A stretch of DNA of 64,000 nt from Bugula neritina (Eukaryota; Bryozoa; Gymnolaemata; Cheilostomatida; Bugulidae), in the NCBI GenBank assembly GCA_964035545.1, contig OZ037766.1, forward strand, positions 31,278,273 through 31,342,272, in the 5' to 3' direction. Below, in pieces: positions 12,976 through 26,143 of this stretch. The position numbers were made by a program, and so were the translations under genes. Each line of letters begins with the position of its first letter. The first letter of the stretch is position 1. The notes under the pieces are model-generated. The model was not told the DNA's origin. It searched no databases and saw nothing but the letters and a program-made list of their open reading frames with translations.

Positions 12976-14071
12976 AGTCATCTCCGATTTGTCTTGCTCT
13001 AATAGCAAGAAGAACACTATTCATATTATGGCAGACTGAAAGCACCACATTATGTTCTATCACAGATTATGCAATAGTCATACCTAAAATGTTTTATTAT
13101 ACACATTTCTAATGTTTTTTATAATAAAATTTGCTATAATTTGTAAACTTACACTTGATATTACCATCACATTCTACTATTGTTGCATTAATTACCTGAA
13201 TGTATACTCTTAATCTTTAGAAAATTTGTGATGCTATTTAATTCACTCAATCATGCAAACTGTTTTACATATATTTACATTTAGTTTGGTTTCAATTAAA
13301 GATAATAAAGATGTTTATATTTTAAACTTACCTAGTTTTGAACTATTTAATACTAATAATTGTAGCATCTGATTTTATAATGAGAATTAAATTACGAATA
13401 CATGCATAAAAAACAAGTTGTATAATCTATAAGCTAAATTAAGTGTTTTATACACGCTGATAAGTCTCAGTAAACAACTTCACAAGTAAAGCCTATGCAC
13501 TTGAGCAACCTCTATCCTGTCAAGACAAAACATTTTGTTGTAGAAAAATGCCTCGTTGATAAAGAAAATTATAAGTCCTAATTTCTCGCAGGCAGTTACA
13601 CTATATAGTAAAGAAGACATTGATTAAGAATGACATATGACACCGGCTTCCCATATGAATCGATCTCCGTGGAAAGACATCAAAGATCGATCTTCATCGA
13701 TCTGAGCTGGTCGGTCTGTAAAGCTCGAACTCAGATCGATCTTAAGATGATGTAGTTTGAATATGCTTTTCATTGCATATTTGCAGTATATTATGTAAAC
13801 CATGCAGTATAATATGTATGTGTAGTATGCATTTAGAATTGTTTTACTGTAACTGTATTGCAAACAGGCAGGTGTTGTTAAAAATTTAAAATATCACGAG
13901 ATGGTCATACTATTGATACACATCAAAATAATATTGACCATGTAGTTATATATACCAAGTCAGTGAGTGCTTTGCCTTCTATTAAGTGTATACCTCTGAT
14001 TTTTATTAGTCATTCAAATTTCCCCAATTGTAACGCTCGTAACTCTTATGCAATCGATCAATATTATATAG
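12976..14071. other. Intergenic DNA between genes A and B
   Basis: 3' flank of gene A with AATAAA-type signals, then AT-rich DNA. A hairpin lies at 13696-13740: ATCGATCTGAG arms of 11 bp around 23 nt. No further gene seen. Confidence 0.5.
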
Positions 14072-14410
14072 TCACATTATGGCGATGCTAATAGTTCAAT
14101 TGATTTCCTAATACAGGTAAGTCAAGATTAATTATATTAGTTGCAGATTTAACTTAAAAAGTAAGCTAACCAAATAATCATATATAATTATGTGATAGGG
14201 GCATGAACACTATTTACAAAAACTGGTATTCTTTTTTTAAAGTTAGACTATTGCAAATGACTTGCTATAAATCCCGCACTTACACAGTCAAAATATACTA
14301 TATATATGTTCCTAGTTCACAGTAATTTTGAGTTCATTACAAGTGTAATATTCTAATGGTTCTACAAAAAGCTTCGAGTTGAGGGTAAATGAATGCAGTA
14401 GTTTGGGGCT

Positions 14411-14460
14411 CTCAAGTTTGGAGTTAGAGGTTTAATGGAACCATGAACTTCAAACTTGAG
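14411..14460. repeat. Inverted repeat (15-bp arms, 20-nt loop)
   Basis: CTCAAGTTTGGAGTT at 14411-14425 pairs at 14 of 15 positions with 14446-14460. Perhaps a transposon remnant; function unknown. Confidence 0.7.
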
Positions 14461-15519
14461 AATCCATTTGTAATTTTCATAAATATTTTGTGAGCCACTT
14501 AGTTTCAGATCCTTCAAGTTGTAGTGATGAAACCTTGAAACGACTACTTGACCATTCTCCTACCTACTATACTATTGAATAGCGTAGTTAGTAAATTTGT
14601 TTGAAATCTTTCAAAGCTCTACTATATTGAAGCACCACATATAGTTGTCTTGCATGCTTATTCCAAACTTGTCATATAAAGTACAGCATAATCTAGAACT
14701 CACCTTTCAGAGAAAAGCTCAATTAATCCATCTCCGTGATTTATGCCTGATTCTAGCTACTAGTACAACTTGGTGTAAGGTTGTAGATGGTGTGGTATAC
14801 CAGAATTCAATAGCTGCACTTGTAGCTATGTCACAGTTGACACAAAACATGTTTTGATTTTAAAAATTAACAAGCTGAATTTTGAAGTCAAGCAAAAGGC
14901 TGTAGGCGCTGCTTCATTGCTATGTTTTGTAACAATTTGAAATCGGTTTATAACTTGATTAAAATCTGAAAGCCCTTTAAAATATAGTTCACGGTTTTCA
15001 TAATGGTTTATAAGCACAGTACACCGAGACACAACCTACAAAATCAAGTATCACAAGAAAAAGAAAAATAGTACTGGATAATTTTACATATATAATCTGT
15101 CAATGTTATAAGGCTCCAGTTGTTAAATATAAAAGCTGCTATTGGTTTACACTAAGTTAAGTGCATTTTATTTTCCATTTGACATTTTTCCAGCAATATC
15201 AACATATAGAATAAACAGTTTGGGTGTGTTGCTATCAAAGTTGTATAAAAGGAAGATTGTTAACACCTGTTTTTTGTTTTCAATAGAAATCACCTAAATG
15301 CTGTGTTCATTATGAAAGTGTTATGCTTGCTATAAACAGTTACAAAACGCATTAACCGTCTCCTAGCTACTCATAAACAATAACAAACAATAACACAAAC
15401 TGTTTTATGCAATCTTTTCATCATTACCAGTTGACATTGATTTTGCTACAGGATTAAACTACTAGATTAAACTGGTAAAAACTGGAAAGTGAAAACTATG
15501 AGAATAAAGAAAGTTATCG

Positions 15520-15678
15520 CTGCGTTTCCATTATCGCATTATGCGAATGGACTTTTTCATTCGGCTGATGGAAACAGTTACATCGAATGAAACCGCAACT
15601 AAAAGTTAATGCAAACCACAAACCACAAATAATCCGTACGGGAATTCATTCGCATTATGCGCAGTCATGGAAACGCAG
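15520..15678. mobile_element. Short palindromic MITE-like element
   Basis: Ends CTGCGTTTCCAT and ATGGAAACGCAG are perfect inverses. The next part of each arm, GCATTATGCGAATG on the left and CATTCGCATTATGCGC on the right, is again inverse-related. Total about 159 bp with no coding capacity. It is unrelated in sequence to the 345-bp MITE. Confidence 0.75.
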
Positions 15679-15971
15679 TGTATATGTTCAGATTACCCAT
15701 AAGTAAACACTAACATCAGTCTCCATAATAGGTTTATTAATCCAGTTTTGTGTCATATGTGTGCCATATTCTGGAAAAATCTAACAGCTAATGATGACAA
15801 CATTCAAACTACATGCAGTTGATCGTACTTTGTCAAAATTTTTTGAGTTTACAGCTTGTGTCTTTAAATAGCATAATTTCCGTTTCTGCAGCATTTCCCA
15901 TAATTAAGTAATGATATGGCATACAATGGTTTGTGTGTACAGTTTACTATTAAAATGTTTTCTTTTTTAAG

Positions 15972-17428
15972 ATGCCAAGTTCCACTCCAAAATTTTCTGT
16001 TTTAAATGAACAAACCATGTCAGAGGGTTCAGTGGTGAAATGGCTGGAACTGCAGAACAACACCAAATCGTAAGTTATGACAACTTCACATTATAGTTAT
16101 TATAAAAAGTATTAACAAGCTTGATTATAACTGATAAACAACTAATCGTTTATAAACTCTCTCTTGGTAATTTGATAACTAAAAACTTGCAGCTCAACTT
16201 TTTGGAAGTTTCTCTCTTGGTTTCTTTGAATTGAGTATAATATTGATTCTGTTTGCAAATATAAATTTATATAATCTTATTTCTAAAAACTATTTGCTAA
16301 AACAATGTTACTTTGAAATGTGCAAGAATATTTTGAACAAAAATATGTAATAAAAAATGCCTTAGCACAAAATTTAATATATGACCTATTTAAAAATATC
16401 TCCCAATGGTAATCAATTTTTGCACTTTTAATCATAGATAAATAATTTTCAGTAGCTTTTATAAGAAAAGTGATTTTGCCTAATGTTTTGTTGTACCCTT
16501 TATAGAAGGCATAAGTTGTGCAAAAGATATGAGTATTGTGAGATTTAATGAGATGGTAGAAAGCAACTGCATTATATGCACATATTATGTATGTTTAAAT
16601 TATACCAAAATCAATACATGTTCTGGCATCTTTGTCTTGACGTTGTAAATTACTTATTAATCTTAAATTGTATGAAGAGTATAGATCATGAATAAATAAT
16701 TCTTCATCTTCTAAATAATAAACGTGCCAAAAACAAAAAATAAGAAAATGCAACAGTTCAACAAGAGACCTCCAATATTCCAATCCTAAAAATATCCCAC
16801 ATTTTAAAATAAGGCAACACTGTTCTCATAATTTCTTTGTAGAGTGAAAATCAACACCAAACAGACAGACAAACTTATCCAAAGTCACAGAATTGCGGCT
16901 ATGAGGATTCAAAGGTATACAGGCGTATCTTTAGACTATCTCTTTTTAAATAAAAGGCTGGCAAGTTAACGTTTTTTTTTTAAAAAAGCATTGCTCTATG
17001 ATTTGGTAATGAAAAATGGAAGTATTAACTCATAACTTCAATTTCTATACTTTTATCTATTCAACTTTTGCATTTTTTTTAGTATTTAACTAAATGAGAA
17101 AAAGGTTTTGGAGTGATTATTCAAATTCTCAAATAGGCCTATTATGTGTTTATGCTTTTAGCTGTAAAGCCTGACATTAAAAATATTGGTAGGATATAGA
17201 ACAGAATGAGTTATAAAAACCATGACGAGCTGTTTACATGAATATAGAAAGGGTAAGGAAAAGCAATCAGCAATTTCATTGTTGGTATAAATATTTCAAT
17301 TGGTTTAGAAAGAATCGGGGTTCTGTGATGACTCGAACACAAGTCAATCAGACTCAGTTCTGTCTTCTACTAGTAGCCAATTCAGTACTGGAAGCACAGG
17401 AGATGAGGTTAGTATACATGAAATACAT

Positions 17429-17502
<74 letters not shown>

Positions 17503-20500
17503 CTAAAACATAAAATAATATCAAAAATATTAGTGTGTGAAATTAATTAGTTTCATATTCAGTTGTTACGAAATGCTATTTTCTTATAAGGAATTTACTT
17601 ATAAGAATTATACATCAGCCCTAGATTTATAACACTGACCGGTAGCAGAAACCAATAAATCTGTTATCTTTTTAATGCTAATTTAAAACACATGAAATTT
17701 GTTAAACAATAGCAATTAGTTTGTAAAGTTGATCTATACTAATAGTTTCCTATCATATAGAAAGTCAGCAAAATATAACTTATTTAACTATAGCTCCATT
17801 CAAAGTCTAATTAGTTTTATTATATGCTGTTATTAGGTAAATAATAGCAATTATTTTTTTCAAAAATTACTTTTTGATATGCCGTAGCTAACAATATAGG
17901 CAATTGAAGTAAAAACAATAATTCAACTGAGGTTTTTATAATTCAGATTCAATATCTACTGTATATATAGGTAGTAATTGAAAACATCAAAACATGTATA
18001 CGTCAATACCTACTGTAAGATTTAAAAAATATAAATTCCTGTTAAGACCATAAAATTCGTCTGGTATAACTTAGTTATATGCGCGTGTCTGTCATTTTAT
18101 TGTGCTTATATATACTCACATAGGAAGACTCTGGTTTCCCATTACAAACTCAATGGAGTAACTCCCTGCAATCAGTTTCAACAAATGGAGATGCAGCTAC
18201 CGAGAAGTCTGTTGCTGCCAGGGCTAGTGATGTCAGCAACAGCATTGAGTCAGAAGATGAGATAGCAACAGCTGCTGAGATGTCTGCTGTTGCTGTTAGG
18301 GCTAGTGATGAGTCAGAAGATGTCAGCAACAGCAATGAGTCAGAAGATGCATTTTCTATAGATGGTGACTCTGTGGACAATGACGTTGGTGAGGTCAACA
18401 CTCAGGTAATTAAAGAGATATTGACTTTGGTAAACTCAGATGACATGAAAATACTTTACACTGTGATATATTTTGTTTAGACTTGATATACTTGATTTGT
18501 GCAAAAAATATGTTATAATTTAATGTAATAATATGTATAAGCATCTAGATCAAGTTGTCAATAGCCTTTATATTTTGCTTTATTTTTTGTAAGAAGCTGT
18601 AAAGCAGTTCATTCAATAAAACTTTAGTTATTGATCAGAAAGTATATGATTCCTCAAAAATATTGTTCTATTAAGTGTTTTAACTACATGTGACTTTTAT
18701 TCATAAACTGCTTCCCAGGAAGCTGAAGGTGCTGCTGTAAGACATAGCAATGCTGATAGTCAAGAAGATAAAAACATAGAGTCTGCCCGTATAAGAAATG
18801 CCCCAGAGTCTTATAGAAATCAATCATTTGGCTTTGAGTATCTGTTAATCAGTGGTCTATATGTAGTGATGAAATTGAGAATCTGGTTATAATAGAAAAG
18901 AAATTAAGCTCGAGTCTTTTAAACACCAATATGAGGCTTTCCTCAACGAGCAATGAAAACAAAATAGTAAACTTTAACTTTGTTTTAGGAAAAAACATCA
19001 GATTCAAATACACATGCAATTTTATAAAATTTTCCAGCTCAATTGTGGGTTGAAATAAGGTTGGTTATATTAATTACTTAAAAAGTTATCAAGTATATGC
19101 ATGAGCACATTTCTAAGGATAAATATTTGTGTTTTAGAAATTCATTGATCCTGGAACCAAGTCAGTAAAGCCGCAATTTGGTCAAAAGATTTTCTTGGAT
19201 AAGCAACTTAGTAATACAGGACACGGCAAGAAAGCACCTTACGAAGAACTCTTAAAAGTAGTTATATGACTGATTTTTTATATTGTATCATATTATAATT
19301 TATGTATACAAAACATTTATCAAATATGACTCATTAGTAAGTATAGGTCAGTATATTCATTTCAAAAATGCAATGGTAATTGGTATTTATCAAAACTTTC
19401 CTTAAATGAAACTAACAAACTTTAAAAACAAATTTACCTCAATAAGTAAGTTTGTAGGAGTTTAACATCTATGACATGTTGCAAGAAACTATTTTGTGTA
19501 ACATATGTAAATATAATGTATGTTGTAGCAGTTCATACAGGGATTGTGTTTATTGAATGAAAAAGAGAATACAATTCTAGGCGGAAAGAAAATTGCTTTA
19601 AGCAAATTAAACTCGGTACGTGTTACAAGGAATTATTGATAAGTTGCCATCTTCTCATACTTATTTAAAAAGAAGTCAATTTTTAGTGTCATAAACAGAT
19701 TAATGAAAAGCTGGTGTAATAGTGAAAAGTTTACTTATTTGTACCAGATTGTGAGCCAGATGTTGTTGAAAGGGACGAAGATGATCTTAGGGCACGATGA
19801 AATGCTTACAAAAGAGCTCGTTAACAGATACTTGCAGGTAAATTAGTTTGTGTTTCGACAAGCAAAAACTTTAAATATTCGAAATTCTTTATAAACAATA
19901 ATTTTTAAAACTGTGAGCTGGTTTTATGCACCATAACTGTAAACACATGCTGGTATTTTGTAGGCTCTAGAAGAGGAGATTGGTAAATTCTTGTTAGAGA
20001 ACACAAATACAGATGACACCATATTACGATCCAATGATGTGCACTCAGCAGGACAAAAAACAAAAGAAGCTACAACTGAGAATGATGATGATTATAGCCA
20101 CAAGAAAGTTGAGTGCAAGGAGACAGATTCTTCTACTGCTGGAAGTCATGAAACAAGTCATGCTACATCTACTGCAGGTAGTGCTTTTGAGAAAGGAAAG
20201 GAGGGTCTATCTGATGTAAGAAGAGACAAGGCAAGCTCTGCCCACCTAGCTGCTGATGTTTACAAGAAACAGAGGACTGGTTTATCTGAAACGAAGCAAG
20301 CAACTATTCGTGCAGCTGACAACCGTTCAACCAAGCAGGATGGTGAGACAAGTCCTAAACAAAGAATGGCTACTGATTGGGCCATGATAAGTGCAGATCT
20401 AGTTAAAAGAGATAAAACAGTTTCTTCACCAACTAACAGCTGTTCGTCTGCACAGGATAAGGAGGCAAGTTCTGTGGGTAAGACCAGTTGTGCTGATGAC

Positions 20501-22183
20501 AAACAGGATGCTAGTGTGGTTGGACTGGAAGAGACAGGATCCATTTCAGCTGCTTCTTACCCATCTGCACTGAGGAGAAAAACAAGCCCTGTTGAATTTC
20601 TTGCTAATGCTGACACAAAGGAATTAAGTTCTGGTTCAGTTAAACCTGGTAAAACACTTTTTTCAACTCAAGAAGTTTTACCCAGAGAAGAAGAAAAAAC
20701 GGCTTTTGGTAAAGATCAACTTTCTAGAGTCTTTAACAAAGATAAGACAATGGCTTTTGATAAAAGTATAAAAAGATTTGGTACAAAGCCGTCTGATGCT
20801 GATGCCCAAATGGAAACTGGAAACTCTGCCAACTTTCTCAAGGTACAGTGAATAAGAAAAATTTTAAGTTGACAGATCCTCATAAAACTTGAGATTATAA
20901 ATAGCCAACCTCTTTTTACAAATCAGCTTATATACATGATGCCATAACTTTATTTAGGATAACTAATAACTAGCCTAAACTTTAGACTAAAAGAATAAAA
21001 TAGAAAAGTAATCAAGTTGTTCAACTATGTAAGCTTTATCTCGTAAATCATACTCTGAATATAAAACTTGTATTATTTTGTAGAGTTTGATATCAGGATT
21101 TAGTCACTCATGTAAGTACACTATTACATAAAATCAATTTTGTTAATTTTTCTGGCTGTAGTTTCAACTTAATTAATCTTTAAATATATATTTGCTCCAA
21201 AATTTTATTGGAAAAATAGTAAATATTAAAACAAAATAAAATTGCATGATTTTGATATTCTTTTAGAAAATTCTTCTATATTTCTTAAGCTCTAACTTTT
21301 TCAGTTTATTTGCAGACATATTAGATCGCTCAGTCGGTTCCCAAAATCTCAATTCTGTTTACATGATGGTAAGTGTCGCACAACATGTGCTTTTATTTAC
21401 TTGGGATTTGAAATCCTAAAATGTAACTAACATAAAGCGATTTAAACTACTATGTATTAAAGTTAATAGTTTTGCTTTATGAGATTTGCTTGTGTTATGT
21501 TTTTTAAACACTCTTTGCAGCCCACAAATGGAAGCTACATAATGTGATAGTTGCTGGTGCAGCTGTGTACTTTTGGTGATAAATTCTTTAAATGAAGTTT
21601 ATTTAGTAAAATATTTATATTTAAATAGTATTTTGTTTTCATTTGGCAACTATTATGTACAAAAATTTAGTTTTGTTGTTTGTATTGGCTGTAGAGAAAC
21701 GCAAGAAATCTCAATCAAGAAGAAGATGTGGAGGATGAAGGTGGCGGTGGAGGGGAAGGTAGAGGTGGAGAGGGAGGGGGCAGAGAAGGTAGAGGTAGAG
21801 GGGGAGGGGAAGGAATACCAGATAATGAATATGAATTTCAGCCGAACGGTTTTCATGTTGTTGATGATGCACCACCCTTACCTGTTGAAGATGAGGGTGG
21901 AAGGGGAGAGGAAGGAATACCAGATGATGAACATGGGTTTCTGCAGTACAGTGTTCAAGTTGCTGATGATGCACCACCCTTACCTGTTGAAGATGAGGGT
22001 GGAAGGGGAGAGGAAGGAATACCAGATGATGAACATGAGTTTCTGCAGTACAGTGTTCAAGTTGCTGATGATGCACCACCCTTACCTGTAGAAGATGAAG
22101 ACGACCTCCATATAGATGATGCAATTGCAGGTGCCCAAATAGAGCAAGCAATGGATGACTATCAACCTGATCTCAACTTTTAA
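15972..22183 (+). CDS. Gene B: paralogue of gene A with disrupted or altered C-terminus
   Basis: Unrecognised family, tandem copy of gene A. Predicted exons: 15972-16069 (possible start, MPSSTPKFSVLNEQ; it ends in phase 2, which does not fit the next exon), 16843-16914, 17309-17407, 18124-18405, 18719-18966, 19138-19257, 19529-19615, 19748-19837, 19964-20842, 21084-21111, 21316-21368 and 21695-22183. From 16843 on, each matches a gene A exon in order and phase. The 293-codon exon at 19964 stays fully open, which suggests constraint. Three oddities: exon 18719-18966 is open only if 18838-18866 (29 nt, GT..AG) is removed; a TAA at 22181 replaces the CAA of gene A; the acidic block is expanded by a 102-bp in-frame repeat. 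B may encode a shorter protein of about 800 residues or be an early pseudogene. Confidence 0.7.
17431..17501 (+). repeat. (TA)n microsatellite
   Basis: About 35 TA dinucleotides in a gene B intron. Confidence 0.95.
18838..18866 (+). other. 29-nt GT..AG segment inside a gene B exon
   Basis: Begins GTATCT and ends ATGTAG. Left in, it shifts the frame to a stop after about 28 codons. Taken out, the frame joins as TTT GAT GAT GAA and matches gene A through the conserved exon end (SSTSNENKI versus SSSSNENKM). Either an ultrashort intron or a frame-breaking insertion. Confidence 0.75.
21911..22114 (+). repeat. 102-bp in-frame tandem repeat in gene B
   Basis: Two nearly identical 34-residue units (EGIPDDEH.FLQYSVQVADD then APPLPVEDE), with a more diverged third unit just upstream. 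Gene A has one unit, so the expansion is in B. Confidence 0.9.
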
Positions 22184-22607
22184 ATCACACCCCTCTCCCA
22201 TGACATCAGGTTCTCCGAACTCGCAGAGCTAGGTATGTTGTAACTCGCAGAGCTAAGTATGTTGTAACTTGCTACTGAGAAAAAGTGTCAAAACAACTTG
22301 AATATTTAAACTAGTGAATGAATTTAGTATTTTAAAAAGCCCTGTTTAATTATAGATCTATAACATATATGTATATTTGTGCAGTCTGGTGTACAACCAC
22401 AACGTTCATAATGCAGACACCAACCATAGAATTACACTAAGAATGGCAGCTTTCAACCAGGGCTTTGCATCTGATGAAGTAGAGGTAGAAGAAGATGGAG
22501 GTGCTTCAACAGCAGGCAGAGAGACAGACGCTAGGGAGAGAGAGGATTACTCCACTCTGTCTTGCTCTAATAGCGGGAATAACACTATTCATATTATGGC
22601 AGACTGA
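22184..22607 (+). pseudogene. Gene B sequence downstream of the premature stop
   Basis: Nearly identical to gene A's last coding part, intron and last exon (12585-13020), yet it lies beyond the TAA at 22181. The last-exon frame is still open (acceptor before 22417) and ends at a TGA at 22605-22607. A deletion of about 24 bp relative to A changes the end from STPD to a longer tail. It would be 3' UTR if the stop is real. Confidence 0.65.
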
Positions 22608-25480
22608 AAGCACCACATTATGTTCTATATCGCAAATTTTATTCAATATAATGTAATACCTAAAATGCTTTATTATAATTATGCATTTCTAATGTCTTTT
22701 ATAGTAAAATTTGCTATTTGCATACGTACACTTGATATTCCCATCACATTCTACTTGTTGCATTAAGTACCTGAGTTTATGCTTTTAATATTTAATTTAG
22801 AAAATGTATATAATGCTGTTTAATTCACTCAATCATAAAAATTGTTTTGCATTTACTTATATTTGCATTTTAATAACACGTACAATAAAAATCTTTATTA
22901 TATTTTACATTTCAATAATTTTAAACCATATCATATAATAACAGATATAGTGCAGCATCTAATTTGGAAATGAGAATAGAATACAAAAACATGTATAAAA
23001 AAGAAGTAATGTAACTTATAAGCTAAAGTAATTTTTGCACAAAGTTAACTAAGTAAGCACTTTTAAAAGTAGAACTCATGCACTTTAGCAATCTCTATTT
23101 GGCCGAGACAAAACCTTTTGCTTGCTTTTACTGAATAATTTGCAAATTTCAGAAATGAATGCATAACTTTGTTAGCGAGTTGCATACTTTTTAATCATTC
23201 TATGAAAACACCTTATTGCATGGTGAGATTTAACAGATTTGAGGAGAAGTTTTTTTACTTTGTTGACAAGTTTATTTTAAGTGTTGAAATAAAGTTTTAT
23301 TGTTTTTAAAACATCTAAAATATTACACATATATTTATTTTTGTCATTTAAAAAACCACAAACTGTAAAAACTCAACCGTCATCATTCAAAAAAAATTTC
23401 ATTTGCTCCTAATTAAAATTTTGCATCAAGTGCGTGTCCACATAATTGCTGACTATGTGACACCTTACAATTAAAGTAACTTTATATGTTATTATGTATG
23501 AATGGCACTAAAGACTCAATAGTATTGTGTTTGATATTTGTCCATATAAAATATTAGATTAGCAACTTTTTAGCAAAGTCTTTTCCAGTATTGTCTTTTG
23601 CCAATAGTAAAATTTATTTTCCAGAAAAAAGTATATTTTACTAGTCACCTGTATTGTCAAAACAAATCATTTGAGAGGGTTTTCTTCTTAATGATTCTGA
23701 ATGGGCAGACAATTACCATCATACATGCTCATGCCCTATTTACACTCGTAGAGTGTTGTACAGTGCTCCTTTCGTATCCCACTAAGCTGGGGTCTCAAAA
23801 CCTCAATTCGTGACAAAGTAAAATACCAGATTTCACTAACAGAGCCATCAATACATTTGGCCCTTCTGTCCCCATAATATACACACATACATGCATAAGC
23901 CACAAAACAAGGGTTCAAGCCTTTTTCGTTATAACCTGTGGAATATCGTGAGATTGAAACTGTGAGATATGGAGAAAGTAGTCCACTATGTATATTATCT
24001 AGCTATTAGTAGTACAGGTAGTATAACTAAATACTAGCTGATAAAATGTAAATAGTGCTAAGATAACGCAGTTGAGTCAAATAAGTTGTCAACTCTATCA
24101 ATTTTTATCTTTTCTAAAATAGGGATATGTAGAAGACGTTAGAGCACCAAGACCAAAGCACACATAAGGCAATGCATTGGACTGTTTATATAGAAACACA
24201 GCGAATAGTTATGAGAAAATCTCTGAAATTATTGAATTTTCTGTTCAACTACTTCGAAAAAGCTATGAACTGTATGAAACATATAAGCACAGCTATGCCA
24301 GTAGATCAGGATGTAGATGTGGGGTAAAGTGAACAACTAGTTTAGAATAAGGACTACATAAGTCCAAACATGCATATATTAAATTTTACGGCTCAGCATT
24401 TTTTAGCTGGAAGCTAATTTATTAAAAATACTGTATTGGTAGTTTAATTTTGGAGTTGTGTCATTTTTTTTACAATTGATTGCAGTAAAACTTGAGCTTC
24501 AAATTTCAGGCTTAAACTTGCGCTATGCTATAGTTTCTTAGCTATAGTAGCGATGATAGTTTTATTCAACTTTAAATTTGAAGTAAGTCAACATAAAATT
24601 GAGAAATATTTGTATAAGTGTATTTTAAGGGGTTTTATAATATTCAAAGAGTAAATCTAAATTACCTAAAAATTGTATTTAATCACCTCTCTTACGACAT
24701 CCGCTTAAACCAATGTGATAACCGAAACAAATTGAATGAATTTTAATGAGACATTTGGTTAACATATATATGGTATGTTTTACATTTTGTGGATATAATA
24801 TGTAATATGCTTATATATTTATTGCTTATATATTTATTGCTTGCATGGTTACTCAGCTTCTAAAATTTGTGCTTAAATTGCTGTTATAGTTCTACAAACA
24901 TTGCAGATTGAGGAAAATACTGTTAGTATTTGCTTCATTGAGTATATTGAAAACTATTGAATTTGCAAATTAATAGGAATTATTTGATTTCAATTAATAT
25001 TTGGTATCAGAAAGTCAAGGTACGCATGAATTATGTTTTGTGGGTTTGCTTTCGAATTATTGTCATTATTTAATACTTAAATTGTATTCTGAAAACATAT
25101 ATAGTTTTGTTACTTATACTAGTCACACAATTAATGTGACGAATGCTATCACAGGACTATCTATATTGACAGCTTAGTAGAACTACTCTACGCAAGCAGA
25201 AGTTGGCCAGTAAAAAGTTAGATTGGTGATACAGAAGCACTGCATGAACTGGATATTTCTTCAACCACACTAGCAAAGAAACCGACTTATACAGTTAGTA
25301 ATTTAACCCTTACAGCTGAGGGGTATACTCATTTAATAAACTGCACAATCAAATGATAGACATTACATCCGTAGTTTTGATTTATATGGTATACTATTAT
25401 ACATACTGCAAGCTACAAGGTGTTCTATATTATTGAAGATGCATTTTTTCCTTATAAACCGCTAGTGTCTCGTGTTGTCA
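22608..25480. other. Intergenic AT-rich DNA
   Basis: 3' flank of gene B followed by about 2.8 kb in which I find no credible exon, RNA gene or element. Confidence 0.5.
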
Positions 25481-25483
25481 TAA

Positions 25484-25892
<409 letters not shown>

Positions 25893-26143
25893 TAGTGGTA
25901 GCAGTAGTTATAGTAGTGGCAGTAGCAGTAGTTGCATATAGTATTGGCATGGTAATAGTGGTACTGATGGTGGTGGTGATGGGTTGTGGTGGTGGCAGCA
26001 TAGCGGCAGCAGCAGCAAAATTTTAACACTTGCTTTAGAAAATCATAGTCAAAAATTTGATGTTTTGTTTATTATATAATGATTCACCTGCAGCCTTATT
26101 GTCCATCATTGTCTTTTAGACATATCAGCCATAAATATTGAGA

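Noticed and set aside
14072-14116. Small open exon (SHYGDANSSIDFLIQ) with a GTAAGT donor between genes A and B
   Set aside because: Only 15 codons, no paralogue match, and no firm link to gene B's first exon.
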